From Roseobacter denitrificans OCh 114 (GTDB lineage: Bacteria > Pseudomonadota > Alphaproteobacteria > Rhodobacterales > Rhodobacteraceae), in contig NC_008209.1 in NCBI RefSeq assembly GCF_000014045.1, positions 1,511,001 to 1,575,000 of the forward strand: 64,000 nt of DNA, written 5' to 3'. The first letter of the stretch is position 1. Each line of letters starts with the position of its first letter. Under the pieces are notes generated by a model, which did not search any database, was not told where the DNA came from, and was given only the letters and a program-made list of their open reading frames with translations. Positions 1 to 14,900 of this stretch are shown piece after piece. Both the position numbers and the translations under genes were made by a program.

Positions 1-3000
1 CCGGAATTTCAGGTGAATACGACAGTTACCTCGTCGCAGTTTGACGCGGATGTTGCTGGCCTGAACGACGGCGGCTGGGTTATCGTCTGGGACGATGACA
101 CGATCTCGGGCGTGCGCCTCAATCGCTATGACGCGTCCGGTGCCCTTGTTGCCAGCGAGGTGCAGGTCGAGACGGAAACCTCAAGCAGTCAGTTCCAGCC
201 GCAGGTCACGGGGCTCAGCAATGGCGGCTATGTGGTCACGTGGACTTCGGTGAATTCCGGTACGGCCGGGGATGGCAATTCAAACGGTGTCTTTGCGCAG
301 TTGTTCAATGCGGCAGGTGCGCGTGTGGGCGGTGAAATTGCGGTCAATGAACAAACCATCAACGCACAGGATACCGCTGCGGTTTCGGCCCTCAGCGGAG
401 GTCGTTTCGTTGTGGCCTGGGAGGAGAACGACGTTGCAAATGGCGATGGGTCGTCTTCATCCATTTCAGCACGTATTTTCGACAGCGCCGGCAGCCCGGA
501 AGGTGGCGAATTCCAGGTCAATTCATTTACGAACAGTGCGCAAGCACTGCCCAAGGTCGCCACATTGGCCAATGGCGATTTCGTCGTTGTCTGGCGCTCT
601 GAGGGTCAGGATTTCAGTTCCGGCGGGATTTACTATCAGCGCTTCAGCGATACCGGGGTCGCAATCGGTGACGAAACCCGCGTGAATGATACCGTGGCCG
701 GGGACCAGACCTTCCCGGATATCATCGCGCTGGATACCGGTGGCTTTGTCATCGGCTGGACGGATACCTCCGTGCCCGCGCCGGGCAATGGTCAGGAAGT
801 GTTCGTGCAGGTGTTTGACGCCGATGGCACGCGGCTGGACAGTGAAACGTGGGTCAATACCGAGGTGTTGTCGACGCAGAACGAGATTGCGTTGGCCGCC
901 CTGCCCAATGGAAACTACGTGGTGCAGTGGACATCCGAGACCTCTGGCACGGCCGGGGACGGGAGCAGCCGCGGTGTTTTCCAGCAGATCATCGGAGACC
1001 CTGCCGAAATCGCGCAGTCTGCCGCGCCCGTGCTGCAAGGGCTGCCGCAGATCATCGAGATAGACGAAGACGCTGCAAACATCGGCAGCCAGCTTGTTCT
1101 GACGGGTGGTCTGTCTTTGACCGATGCGGATTCAGCGGACCTTGAAGGCGGTGTCATCCGCCTGAGCCGTGTCGTCACTGAACCGCTTGCCGACCGCTTT
1201 GGCGCGCCTGATGATCTGACGCAGGACTCGGTCTTTGTCGCCGTTGGGGGGGCTGTCACGCAAACCGGCGCAACCCTGCGCGTTGACGGTGTGGCGGTTG
1301 CGAGCGTTGCTTCGGATGGGCTGAATGGGGCTGATCTGGAGCTGGATTTGCTTGCCGGTGCAACGCCGGATCGGGTTCAGACGCTGTTGAATGCGCTGTC
1401 TTACCAGACGGACTCTGATAACCCGCGGGATTCACGGACCTATTCGCTGTTGATCGAGGATGGTGATGGTGGTTTGACCCAGCCGCGTTCACTGGAAATC
1501 CGGATCAACCAAGTCGCTGAGGCGGGCGCACCGGTGCCTGTGGGACCCGAGGGCCGGGTGAACAGTTTTGTCGCAAACGCACAGGATGAGCAGGAAGTGG
1601 CCGCGCTGACGGATGGCGGCTGGGTTGTTGTCTGGAATTCCGAAGCGCAGGACGAAAGCGGTGAAGGCGTCTTTGGCCAGCGGTATAATTCCGAAGGGGT
1701 GCGCGTTGGCGGTGAATTTCAGATCAACACGTTGACTTTAGGCGATCAGGCCGATCCTGTCGTGACCGGTCTGACGGACGGCGGTTGGGTTGTCGTCTGG
1801 GAGTCCGGCTTCCTCGATGTGCCGGAAAGCAGCGACTTCGGCATAATTTCGCAACGGTACGCGGCGGACGGCACGCCGGTTGGAGGCGAAACAGTTGTCA
1901 ACACATCGGTGACATCCACGCAGTTCGACCCCGCCGTTGCCACCATCCCGACCGGCACACCGGGCTTTGCGAATGGCGGGTATGTCGTTGTCTACACGTC
2001 CGACATTGGGGACGGCTCTGCGGATGCTGTCCTGATGCAACGCTTTGCCACAGACGGCACGCCTGTCGGGGGCGAGATCGTTGCAAATACGACATCCTCC
2101 GGCAATCAGGGCACGGCAGATGTGGCCGTTCTGACCGATGGCAGCATTGCAGTAACCTATTTCTCTGGCGGCACGGCCTTCGTGCGGGTGTTCAATCCCG
2201 ATGGCACCGAAGCTGTGGCCGAAGCACAGGTCGGGGTGACGTCAAGCAGCACGTTCGGGGCGGCAATTGCAGCCACGGCGGATGGCGGTTTTGTCATTGC
2301 ATGTACAGATACGAGCGGTCTTGATGGGTCAGGTCAGGGTATTGCTGCGCAACGGTATGACGCGTCTGGTGCGCCCGCAGGCGATGTTTTCATCGTCAAT
2401 GACAGCGTTTCCAGCACCCAAAGCGAAGCCGATGTGATCGGGCTGGATGATGGCACGTTCGTCATCGCGTGGCGTAATTTTTCCGGTAATGCGGATGCGA
2501 GCGGTGATGCGGTGCTCGCACAGCGCTATTCGGCCACGGGCGAACGGCTCGATGGGGAATTCCTGCTCAATCAGGAAACTTTTGTCAGCAGCCAGTTTTC
2601 GCCCAAGCTCGCCCCCTTGCCGGGTGGTAATTTCGTCGCGACATTTTCGTCGGTCACATCCGGCGCGTCGGGTGATGGCAGCAGCAATGGTGTTTTCCAG
2701 CAGGTTTATGGCAATCCGGCAGATTTCACCCCGGGCGCGGCGCCTGTCCTTCAGGGCTTTTCCGACACTGCGACTTTTGATGAAGCGGATGTCAACGCAG
2801 GGCTGCAACGTTTGGACGCTGACGCGACTGTTGCTTTTGGGGATGCGGATTCGAATGACTTTGACGGGGGCGTGCTCACGCTCGCGGTGGCGCGGACTTT
2901 TGATGCTATCGAACAGCTCAATCCCGGCGATGATGATGCGCAGGACCAGCTTGGACTTGTGGCCGGAGACGTGGGCAATGGTGATGTTCAATTCTCCGGG

Positions 3001-6000
3001 CTGGACACCGGCGACACGGTAACAGTGGACGGCACAACCGTCGGCACCATTACAAACAGCGGGTCTGTATTTGCGATTACGCTGAATGCGAATGCGACCA
3101 GTGAAGCGGTCGAGGCCCTGCTGGGCAACCTTGCCTACGGCAATGGCTCGGATGCGCCAGCGGCAGCGCGACGCTTGAGCGTGGACCTCACCGATGGGGA
3201 TGGGCAAAGTACACCGACACAGTTGATCGAAGTCACCGTCGTGCCCGAGACGGATTCCACGCTTGTCGCCAGTGATGAACGTCGTGTGAACGCGCAAACA
3301 GAAAACAATCAGGACAATGCGCAGGTCGCTGAACTGACGGGTGGCGGCATCGTCGTGGTCTGGCAGTCTACCAATCAGGACAACAACGGCGATTTCAACA
3401 CCGGCGTATTCGCCCAGTTGTATGATGCGAACGGGATACCTTCAGGCCCTGAATTCCTGGTGAATGACATCACCGAAAACGCGCAGAGCGCACCCACCGT
3501 GACGGCAACGGCCGACGGCGGCTTCGTCGTTGCGTGGCAATCGACCAATCAGGACAATCCCGGCGATTTCGACACAGGCATTGTGGCACAGCGCTATGAT
3601 GCAAATGGCGTCGAACAAGGCGCTGAAATCATTGTAAATACAGCCGTGGCGTTTTCCCAGTTTTCACCTGCGGTCGCAGCCTTTGCTGACGGTGGATTTG
3701 TCGCCACTTATGTGTCGGATGAAGGCGATGGCAATCAGGACGCGATCCTCAGTCAGCGATTTGACGCAAGTGGTGTTGCCGTCGGTGCCGAAACCACGGT
3801 GAACACAGCGACGGTGTCGGGCAATCAGTCGCAACCCGATGTTGCGACGCTTGTGGACACCAACGGCAACAACGCAGGCCATGTGGTCGTGTTTACATCC
3901 TTTGCCAGCGGTTCCGAAGGGGACGGCGCGCGCAATGGTGTCTTCGCGCAGCGTTTTGACGCAAACGGCGCCGCAGCGGGTACGCAGTTTCAGGTTAACA
4001 CGACAACCCTTGATGATCAGTCACAGCCGGCTGTGATTGGTTTGAATGGCGGTGGTTTTGTCGTCGTCTGGACAGATGACCTGCTGGACGGGTCTGCTGG
4101 TGGTATCTTTGCACAACGCTATGACGTAAATGGCGCTGCCGTTGGCGGTGAATTCCGCGTCAATACGGACCGGCTCAATAGCGAAAGTGATGCGGACATC
4201 ACGGCCCTGAGTGATGGGGGCTTCCTGGTCAGCTGGACCGCGGGCAGCAATCAGGATGGCAGCGGCGATGGTGTTTTCGGGCAACGTTTTGACGCCAATG
4301 GTGACCGCATAGACGGTGAAATCCAGCTGAACGTTGAGACATCATCGCAGCAATTCCAATCCGCCGTTACATCTTTCAACGATGGTTTTGCGGCGGTCTG
4401 GTCCTCCTTCAACAGCGGCGGCGCGGGCGATGGATCTAGCCTTGGCGTTTCGTTGCGAACATTTGAATCCGCACCGAGCGCGAACAACTCTCCTGTGCTT
4501 GAAGACGTTGAGCGGGATGTTCAGCTGTTTGCGGATGACATTGTAGGTGGTGCGCAAATTCTGGATGACGCAATCGGGTTTTCTGACCCTGACAACGCCA
4601 ATTTCAACGGTGGCGCTCTTGAGGTCTATTACACGTCGGGCAGGACCGCGAGCGATCAGCTGAGCATCGCGACGGATGGCGTCGTGACGATTTCGGGCAG
4701 CACGATCAGTATCAATGGCACGGCCATCGGGACCATTGCTGCGGCGCAAAACGGCGTCAACGGGGAATCCTTGCGGATTGATTTCAACGCGGCGGCGGAT
4801 GCGGCAGCGGTCAAAACGATCATGGAGCATTTGGCCTATGGTTCCACCGATACCGCCGTGAACCTCCAGTTCACCAACCGCGGCATCGGGTTCACCGTGA
4901 CGGACGGGAATGGCGGTCAGACTGAGCCGGATTCGATCTACGTCCGGATCTCGCCCGGATCCTCAACGGCTACCGGGCTGGCACTGGATGATTTTGCAGA
5001 CCCTGAGAACGAGGCGACGCAGCTTGACGATGCGCCCGCGCGCAGTGAGGCGGCATTGTTTGCTGCACCGCAACTCATTGATGCAGATATCGACTTTGAT
5101 GATCTGGCAGGCACGAGCTTTGACGGTGGCTTTTTGTCGATTTCGGAAGTGTTCAACTCTTCGGCGAACAAGCAGATATCAATTCAAGATCAAGGCACTG
5201 GTGCGGGCGAGATCGGCTTTGACGGGACAAATGTGTCTTACGAAGGGACGGTCATCGGTACGGTCAACGCGACATCGAACGGTGTTGACGGGGCGACACT
5301 GCGGGTCGATCTGAATGCAAATGCATCCGAAGCCGGGATCGAAGCCCTTGCCGAAGCGCTGACATTTGGCATCACCGGCGGGCTGAGCAGCACAAACCGC
5401 CTCGGCTTTGACCTCGCAATCGGCAATCAGGCGGGGAACCAGACGCCGTTCACCCGCATGGAGCAAGAGCTTATCCGCGATCTGGTGACGATTGACACCG
5501 GCCTTGCGGAGGAATCGCAGGTGAATTCCTTCACTGCCAGCACGCAGCAGGCCCCGCGCATCGCGGAGTTGAGCGATGGTGGCTACATCGTCGTCTGGAA
5601 TTCAACGCAGCAAGACAACCCCGCCTCGGGCAATCGCGGTATCTTTGCGCAAAAGTTCAATGAACAAGGCCAGCAGGTCGGCGTTGAATTTCAGGTGAAC
5701 GATATCGCTTTCGGTGATCAGATCCAGCCGCGGGCCGAGGGACTGTCCAATGGGACGTTCGTTTTGCTTTGGAACGATAACACCGGGCGGGATGGCAGCG
5801 GGCAGGGCGTCTTTGCCCAGGTTTATCAGAATGACGGCACGGAGGTCGGCTCCGCCTTTCAGGTGAACGAAGAGTTTTCATCGACACAAAACCAACCGGA
5901 GGCGGTCGACCTTGGTGCTGGTCGCTTCATGGTTGTCTGGACCTCAACTGCCTCTGGCTCTGCGGGTGACGGCAGCGGCAATGGCGTGTTCGGGCGTGTT

Positions 6001-9000
6001 TTCGATGCATCCGGTGCGCCGGAAGGCGGCGAGTTCCAGATCAACTCCACGACGTCTGGCGCGCAGCAACGCGCGCAGGTCACCTTGCTGGACAATGGCG
6101 ATGTCATGGTCGTCTGGGAAGAACAGGGCGGCAGCGATGGCTCGTCCATCGGGATTTTTGCACAGCGTGTGGATACAAGCGGCCAGTTGGTTTCCTTTGA
6201 CGGAACGCTTGCCGGTGCCGATGAGCAGCAGATCAACACCACAACGGCAGGCAGCCAGTCGCGCCCGGACGTGGCCGTTCTGGGCTCTAGTGCAACATTG
6301 CCAAACGGTGGGTTTATCGTCGTATGGCAAAGCGATGACGGGAGCAGCGATGGCATCTTCGGTCAGGTGTATGACAGCAGTGGCGCGGCACAGGGCGCTG
6401 AATTCCAGGTCAACACATCGACAATCTCAACGCAGGCTGATCCTGTTGTGGTGGGAACGCCGGGCGGCGGCTTTACCGTTGCATGGTCAGATTCCAGCGG
6501 TGTTGACGGGTCCGGTACCGGTGTCGTTGCACAGCGTTTCAACGCGGATGGCTCTTTCGACGGCAATGCATTCGTGGTGAATGAAGAGGTTTCATCCACG
6601 CAAAGCCAACCAGACCTCGCCGTGTTGAACAATGGCACACTGGCCGCCGTTTGGGCCTCGCAGACCTCTGGCTCAGCCGGAGATGGTTCAGGCGTAGGTG
6701 TGTTCCAGGCGTTGTTTGACCAACCGGCGCTTCCAGCGGGGGCGATGGCACCGGTCTTGGCAGGTGTCGAGGACACGGCGCGTTTTGAGGAAAACACCGT
6801 AAATGCGGCCCCTCAACTGCTGAATCAGGATGGCGCGCTGTCCCTGACCGATTTGGATTCAACCGATTTTGATGGCGGCAGCATCCTTGTGCAGCGCATC
6901 GTGGGCAGCAGCCTCAATGAGGAACAACTGCGCGGCCCCGGCGAAGGCATTGCGCAAGACCTGCTGGGTGTTCTGGACGGCAATGGCGTCAGCGTTTCCG
7001 GAACGCAGGTCTCGGTTAACGGCAGCGTCATCGGGACGATCGTGCAAGACGGCAGTGGGGGCAACCCGCTGCAAATCGCGCTCAGCAGCGCATCAGCCAC
7101 ACCCGAGGCGGTGGAGTCGATCATCGCGCAGTTGTCCTATCAGAACCTGTCGGACAACCCGCTTGAATCGCGCCAGGTCGCTGTGCAGGTTACGGATGGT
7201 GATGGCGGCTCAACCGGATCGCAAATCATTGACATTATTGTAAATAGTGAAGTCGACAGCACAGTTCTGCCGCAGGGTGACGAAGAACAGGTCAATACAT
7301 TCGTGGCCGGCAGCCAGAATGATGCCGCCACATCGGAGATCTACGATTCCTCCGGTGCGCAGATCGGATATGTGGTCGTCTGGGTCAGTGCGGATCAGGA
7401 CCGTGTGCAAGATGCCAACGCCGGGATCTTTGGCCAGCGTTATGATCTGAACGGTGATCCGGTTGGTGGTGAATTCCAGATCAACCTGCATACCGAATTC
7501 GCGCAAACCGATCCTACAGTCACCGGCCTGCCCACAGGCGGTTTTGTCGTCGGGTGGAGCGATAACAGCTTTGCGAATCCGGCTGGTATCGCGGCTGGTG
7601 AAATCAGCAGTGGCACCTTTGCGCAGGTTTATGATGAAAACGGCGCCAAGGTCGGCGGTGAGTTCCTTGTCAACGACATCACCAGCAGCACGCAAAACCA
7701 GCTTGATCTTGCTGCGCAATCGGACGGTACGATCGTTGCGGTTTTCTCTGACTCGGGCAGTGCGGATGGCAGTGGCGTCGGCGTATTCCTGCGGCAGTTT
7801 GATGCGAGCGGCACGCCTTTGGGCGCGTCTGTTCAGGTCAATGAAGAGTTTTCATCCACGCAAAGCGACGCCTCCGTCGCCATTCTGAGCGGCGGTCGGA
7901 TCGTTGTGACATGGACGTCTTTCACCTCTGGCACGGCTGGCGACGGCAGCGCAAACGGCGTTTTCGCGCGTCTTTTCGAGGCAGATGGCACAGCGGTTGG
8001 CGGGGAATTCCAGGTCAATTCCGCAACGTCCAGCAATCAGGATGCCGCCCGCGTCGCAGCGCTTGCGGATGGCTCCTTTGTGGTGGTCTGGGATGACGAC
8101 AGCGGTGTGGACGGCAGCTCCACCGGCGTCCAGATGCAGCGCTTTGACGCAAATGGGGTGGCAATCGGTGGCGAGACGCTGGTCAACGAAACCACCGTGA
8201 ATGCGCAGTTTGATCCCTATGTCATCGCGCTCGATACGGGCGGCTGGGTCGTGGCCTGGTCGGACAACGGCGGGACCGACGGCAGCGGAAACGGCGTGTT
8301 TGGCCAAATCTATGCAGCAGACGGCAGCCGCATCGACGGTGAGTTCCAGTTGAACACCGAATTCAGTTCCACGCAGAGTGAAGCACGTCTGGTGGCATTG
8401 CCAAATGGCGGCTTCACCGCCGTTTGGACCTCGGTCACCTCGGGCACGGCGGGCGATGGGAACAGCAACGGCATTTTCCAACAGGTCTTTGCCAATGCGG
8501 GCACGGTGCAGATTTCCGAAAACCCGGTTCTGGTCGCGCTGGACGCCAGTGTCACGCTTGATGAGGCGGATGTGAACGCGTCGGGTCAGTTGTTTGCGAC
8601 TGCCGTTGGGTTGGGCGACGCGGATTCCGCTGATTTTGACGGTGGCGCGCTGACGGTTTCGATGGTTGTCAATGATGTGATCCAATCGCAGTTCGCGGCA
8701 CCGGATGATGCATCCCAGGACAACCTCGGCTTTGATACAAGCGGCGCTGTGTCGATTTCCGGCACGACGCTTTCGGTTGACGGGACCGCGATCGGGACAA
8801 TCACATCCGACGGTGCGGATGGCGCCGAACTGGTGGTGCAACTGAACGCTGCGGCGACGCAGGAACGGGTTCAGGAGGCGATTCGCTCTCTGACCTATGC
8901 GAATTCTTCGGATGATCCGGAAACGTCGCGGCTTGTATCCATTCAGGTCAATGATGGCGACGGCGGGCATGTGCGCGATGTGGTGCAGATCAACATCACG

Positions 9001-11940
9001 CCGGAAACCGACGGTGCCGTTCCGGTCGGCGATGAGGTTCAGACGAACTCCTTCACGACAAACAGTCAAGCCGACAGCAAGGTCGCATCGCTTGCTGACG
9101 GGGGATACGTTATCGTATGGTCCTCCACCAATCAGGATGCGACAGGCGATAACGATTTCGGTGTTTTTGCCCAGCGGTATGACGCTTCAGGTGCACCGGT
9201 CGGTGGTGAAATTCAGGTCAACACAAATGCGGCTTTTGCGCAAAACAACCCGGATGTGGTCGGTCTGTCCACGGGTGGTTTTGTCGTCGCCTGGGAGGAT
9301 AGCTCCGGCCTGATCGGTGTCGATGGTGACGAAGAAATCGCGATTCAGGTGTTTGACGTCAATGGTCAGCCTGTTGGCGGCGAAATCGCCGTGGCCAGCA
9401 CGACCCATTTCGATGCAGATGCCCCGGCACTTGCGGCCTTTGACAACGGTGATTTTGTCCTTGTCCGCAACGGCCGTGAATCAACCAGCCCGTTCATCGA
9501 CGAAATTTATGTGCAGCGTTACAACGATCAGGGGGGTGCGGTCGGCAGTGAAACCGTGATCGCCCCACTCGGGTCTTCCAGTGCGGTCGCACCAGATGTC
9601 GCGGTACAATCGGACGGTACATATGTCGTCGTCTTTACCGCGACAAACGTGGATAATCCGGGCGATAACGACGCTGGTGTCTTCATGCAGCGTTATGCCG
9701 CTGACGACAGTCAGATTGGTGGGCCGGTGCAGGTCAACACGACCGAGCGGTTCTCGCAGTTCGCGCCAAAGGTTGCCGCAACTGAGGATGGCGGCTATGT
9801 CGTCGTCTTTGAATCGGATGTGGCGGATGATTTCGGCTTCACCACATCCGCCGGGATCTACGCACAGCGTTTTGACGGGTTCGGCAACCGCGTGGGCGAG
9901 GAGTTCCTTGTCAACGAAGTGGTTGATAGCGTCCAATCCGCGCCCGATGTGATTGCCATTTCCGGTGGCGGGTTTGCGATCACCTACTCCGACGGCAACA
10001 ATACTGACGGCAGCGGCACCGGCGTGTTCGTGCAGCAGTACGATGCGCAGGGAAACCGGATTGATGGTGCGTTGCAGGTCAATCAGGAATTCAGTTCCAC
10101 GCAAAACGAAGCCTCCATCGCGGCGCTGCCGGGCGGAAATTTTGTCGTGTCCTTTACCTCGCAAACCAGCGGCACCGCGGGTGACGGGAGCAGTGCCGGC
10201 GTATTCCATCGCATCATCGGGGACCCTGCGGATTTTGCCAGTGGGGGCGATCCGGTGGTTGAGGGGATCAACCGCGAGGTCACATACCTCGAAAACACGC
10301 TGAATGGCGTGCCGCAACTGATTGATGCGGATGGTGCTGCGGCGGTTTCCGATCCGGACTCAGCGGACTTTGATGGCGGGTCCATTCTTGTTTCGAACCT
10401 GATTTCTTCGGCGCCGTTGATCGATCAGATCAATGCACCGGATGATCTGACGCAGGACCAGCTTGGCCTGCGTCAGACGTCACAGATCACGATTGCAGGA
10501 ACGGCGGTGTCGGTGGATGGCACCCAAGTGGCTCAGATCATTCAGAACGGGCAGGACGGCACACCGTTTGAATTGCGCCTGAATGCCAATGCGACAGCCG
10601 AGATCGTGGAACTTTTGGTTGAAAACCTGACCTATCGCAACATCTCGGATGATCCGTTGCCGACGCGGGACCTGCGCATTCAGGTGACCGATGGCGATGG
10701 CGGCGCGTCAGAGCCGCAGGTCGTCACGATCACCATCACGCCAACGCCGGATTCTGCGCAACCCGTGGGTAGCGAGCAGATCGTGAACACGACTGATACC
10801 GGAAGCGAGGATGACCCTGAGATCGTGACCCTGCCGGGGACCGGGGGCGATTTCATCGTCACATGGACAAGCTTTGGGACGGATGGCAGCCGAGAGGGCA
10901 TCTTTGGCCAACGCTTTGACGTGAACGGCAACAAGCTGGCACGCGACGGGACGGGTCTCGCCTCAGGTGCAAGCGATGAGTTCCAGATCAATACGACAAC
11001 GGCACAGGATCAGTCGTTGCAGGAAATCGCCGCCTTCTCCAACGGAGGCTGGGTTGTTGTATGGGTGGACGACACGCTGGACGGAAGTGGCAGCGGCATC
11101 GTCGCGCAGGTCTTCAACCCTGACGGCACGCTGAATGGCAGCGAGTTTGTTGCAAACGATCTGGTGAGCAGCACGCAGACCAACCCGGACATTGCCGTAT
11201 TGAATGATGATACATTTGTAATCACGTGGGAATCCGCGAATTCAGGCGGCGCGGGTGATGGCAACGGCAGCGGCATCGTCGCGCGGCATTTCCAGGCGGA
11301 TGGTACGCCCATCGGCGGCCAGTTTGTCGTGAACACGGAAACGGTCAGCACGCAGTCGGCCCCTGCGGTCACTGAACTGAACGATGGTGGCTTCCTTGTT
11401 ACTTGGCAGTCGTTCTCCAGTGCCGGAACTGCGGACGGTGACAGCTTTGGTATTTTCGCACAGCGCTATGATGCCAGCGCGGCACCTGTCGGTGCAGAGT
11501 TCCAGGTCAATACCGCGACGCGGCGCGACCAGACGGACGCCGAGGTAACGGTTCTGAGCGACGGTAATGTCGTGGTGACATGGACAGATTCAGTCGCGGA
11601 CCTGAGCGGGACGGGCATTTACGCCACGATCATCGCCCCTGACGGTACACCGCTGGTGGATGAGTTCCGCGTCAACGACCAGCGCTTTACCACGCAGAAC
11701 GATCCCGTGGTTGCGGCACTGGACAATGGCGATTTCGTGATCGCATGGGTTGATCACGCCGGAACGGATGGATCGGGTCAGGGCGTGTTCGCGCAGCAAT
11801 ACGACTCCAGTGGTGCGCGCGTCGACAGCCAATTCCAGGTCAACACAACAACAAGCGGGTCGCAGAACCAGCCTGATATCGCCGGTCTGCCCGGTGGTGG
11901 TTTTGTGATCACATGGAACGGGTCGGTTTTGATCCAGATC
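1..11940 (+). repeat. Coding super-repeats of about 1.72-1.77 kb in the N-terminal part of the giant gene
   Basis: Cadherin-like domains (opening PVLxG..., with DSxDFDGG and TDGDGG) begin near 1021, 2737, 4486, 4980, 6748, 8521 and 10234. Between them lie about seven short modules each. Apart from the doubled domain at 4486/4980, the spacing is 1716, 1749, 1773 and 1713 nt. This shows a higher-order unit of about 575-590 residues. The copies differ clearly at the amino-acid level, so this array is older than the duplication at 14788/16453. Confidence 0.85.
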
Positions 11941-14900
11941 TATGGCAATGATGCACCGTCGATTTCGCCGGTATCTGCCAATGGCGACGAAGATACGGCG
12001 ATCGTATTGGATGCCGCGATCTTTGAAGCAGGCTTTGTTGACCCCAACGGCAACACGCTGGAAGAAATCCGCATCGAAACCTTCCCGGTGAATGGCGCAT
12101 TGGCGTTGAATGGTGTTCCCGTGATTGCGGGTCAGATCGTGTCCCGAGCGGATTTGCTGGCGGGTAATCTGATTTACACCGGTAATCAGGATTTCAATGG
12201 CCTTGACAGCTTCCTGTGGACGGGTTCTGACGGGATTGCCTTCTCGCAAGATCCGCCTGTTGCTGCGAATATTACCGTCGACCCGGTCAATGATGCCCCC
12301 GGTCTGGAGGCCGGTGCAGATACGAGTGTCGGTGAAGGCGCAAACCTGAACCGGACCCTGACGCTGACGGACCCGGATACGGATTCGCGTTCTTTCACGG
12401 TGGCTTATGGCGACGGTTCGCCGCTTGCGACGTTCACCACGTCGTCGCTGTCTCCTGTGCTCAACCATGTTTTCGCGGGCGAAGGCACCTTCACCGTCAC
12501 GGTGACGGTGGATGACAATGCGGGTGAGGCAAATTCGGTTGAGACTGATACATTCGAAGTGACGGTTGTGAATGCCAACCCGAATGCCACGAATGACTTT
12601 GTCAATGTCAACGAAGACGGCCCCGCATTGACTGGCAACGCCCTGACCAACGACAGTGATCCGGGCGGGGATGCGCTGACGGTCAGTGCGGTGAACGGTG
12701 TTGCGGCAAACGTCGGGCAGCAGATCACGCTGGCGTCCGGTGCGCTGGTGACACTGAATGCCGATGGCAGCTTTGACTATGATCCAAACGGTCAGTTCGA
12801 AGACCTCGCGGATTTCCAGACCACTTCCGATCAACTGTCTTACGAGATTTCGGACGGGGAAGGCGGCACGGATACGGCCACGGTCAACTTCTTTGTACGG
12901 GGTGAAAACGATGATCCCGATGCGGTTGATGATGCCTTTGCCGCCAATGACGACAACCCGATCTCAGGCAATGTGCTGAATGACAATGGCAGCGGCGCTG
13001 ACAGCGATGTGGATGCGGTCAACACCCTCACTGTGTCCGAAGTCAACGGTCAGGCGGGCGATGTTGGCAATCAGATCACTCTGGCCTCTGGCGCGCTGCT
13101 GACGTTGAATGCGGACGGCACCTTTGATTATGATCCGAACGGGGCCTTTGGCACCGGCGGCACCGACAGCTTTGACTATACGCTTTCGGATGGACGCGGT
13201 GGCACAGACACGGCATCGGTGACGATTTCGATCAACGGCACCAACCCGCCACCTGTAGCGCGAGACGACAGTATCGCAGCCGACGAAGAGGTGACGGTAA
13301 CTGGCGATGTTCTGGCCGATAACGGCAATGGCGCCGATAGCGATGCCGGTGGCGATCCGATCACCGTAACGCAAGTGAACGGCAGTGCCGCCAATGTGGG
13401 TGTTGCCGTGCTCCTGGCGGGTGGCGGGCAAGTCACCCTGCAAAGCAACGGTCAGTTCGGCTTTGACCCGAACAACGGCTATGAAGACCTCAGCGTCGGG
13501 GATACCGCGACCGAGACCTTCGAATACACGATCGAAGATGGCAATGGCGGCAGTGACACGGCGACCGTGACGCTGACGATTGCAGGTGTGAACGATGCGC
13601 CGCTTGGCGTAAACGACACGGTCAGCACGGATGAAGACAGCTCGACCTCCGGCAATGTCCTGAGCAATGATACCGATATCGATGCCAACGACACCCTTGT
13701 GGTCACCGAGGTTGGGGGATCGACCCTCGCGGTGGGCGTCGCCACCACAACCAGCGGCGGCGGCTCTGTCACATTGGGCTCGGATGGGCAATTCATCTAT
13801 GATCCTGGCACGGCGTTCAACACGCTGAGCGTGGGGCAGACGGCGACGGATTCGATCAGCTACACGGTGGCGGATGGCAACGGCGGCAGTGCGACCGCAA
13901 CCCTGTCGATTGTCGTGAACGGTGTAAATGACGCGCCGGTTGCAAATGACGATGCGCTGACGACCGGCGAAGACAGCACCCTGTTTGGCAACCTCACGGC
14001 GGACAATGGCAACGGGGCCGACAGCGATCCGGATGCCTCTGACGTGCCGTTTATCAGTGCGGTCAACGGGCAGGCGGCGGATATCGGTCAACAGATCACG
14101 CTGGCTTCCGGTGCTTTGCTGACCGTCAACGGATCGGGCACATTCAGCTATGATACCAATGGGGCGTTCGACACGCTGAACGCGGGCGAAACGGCCACCG
14201 ACAGTTTTGTCTACACCTTGTCGGACGGAAACGGCGGCACGGATACGGCCACCGCGACCATCACGATCAACGGCGATGCCGATGCGCCGGTTGCGGTTGA
14301 TGATGGTGCCGCGACGGATGAGGCCACGGCAGTCACTGGTGACGTGCTCGCCAATGACACGGATGCAAATGGCGACACGCTGCTGGTCAGCGCCCTCAAT
14401 GGGGCGGCGGGCGACGTCGGTGTGCAGGTGGCGCTGGCCTCCGGGGCATTGTTGACGTTGAACGGTGACGGCACGTTCGACTACGACCCGAACGGACAGT
14501 TTGAAACCCTGTCTGCGGGCCAGTCGGGAACCGACACGTTTGACTACACGGTCTCTGACGGGAACGGGGGGACGGATACGGCAACGGTTACAATCGACAT
14601 TGCCGGTCTGAACGATGCACCCGTCGCGCAGGGCGACTTCTTTACCACTAGCGAAGACGCCGGACTCGTCGGCCTTGACCTGTTTGCCAATAACGGCGGC
14701 GGGGTGGACAGCGACATTGATCAGCTGGACATGCTGGTTGTGACGCAGGTCGATGGGCAATCCGCAAATGTTGGCACGCAGGTCCAGCTGGCCTCGGGTG
14801 CTTTGCTGACGGTGAATGCCGATGGCACGGCTGATTATGACCCGAACGGTGCGTTCGAGTTCCTCGGCGTTGGCGCGACGGCGACGGACAGCTTCACCTA

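Noticed and set aside
13..15. GTG at 13 as the start of the giant protein
   Set aside because: The frame is open from base 1 and the residues before it (PEFQ) complete the repeat motif GGEFQVNT, so the start is upstream of the window.
11905..11916. TGTGATCACA within the giant gene as another regulator site
   Set aside because: It lies inside coding repeat sequence (GFVITWN), is single, and is not near a start codon; taken as chance.
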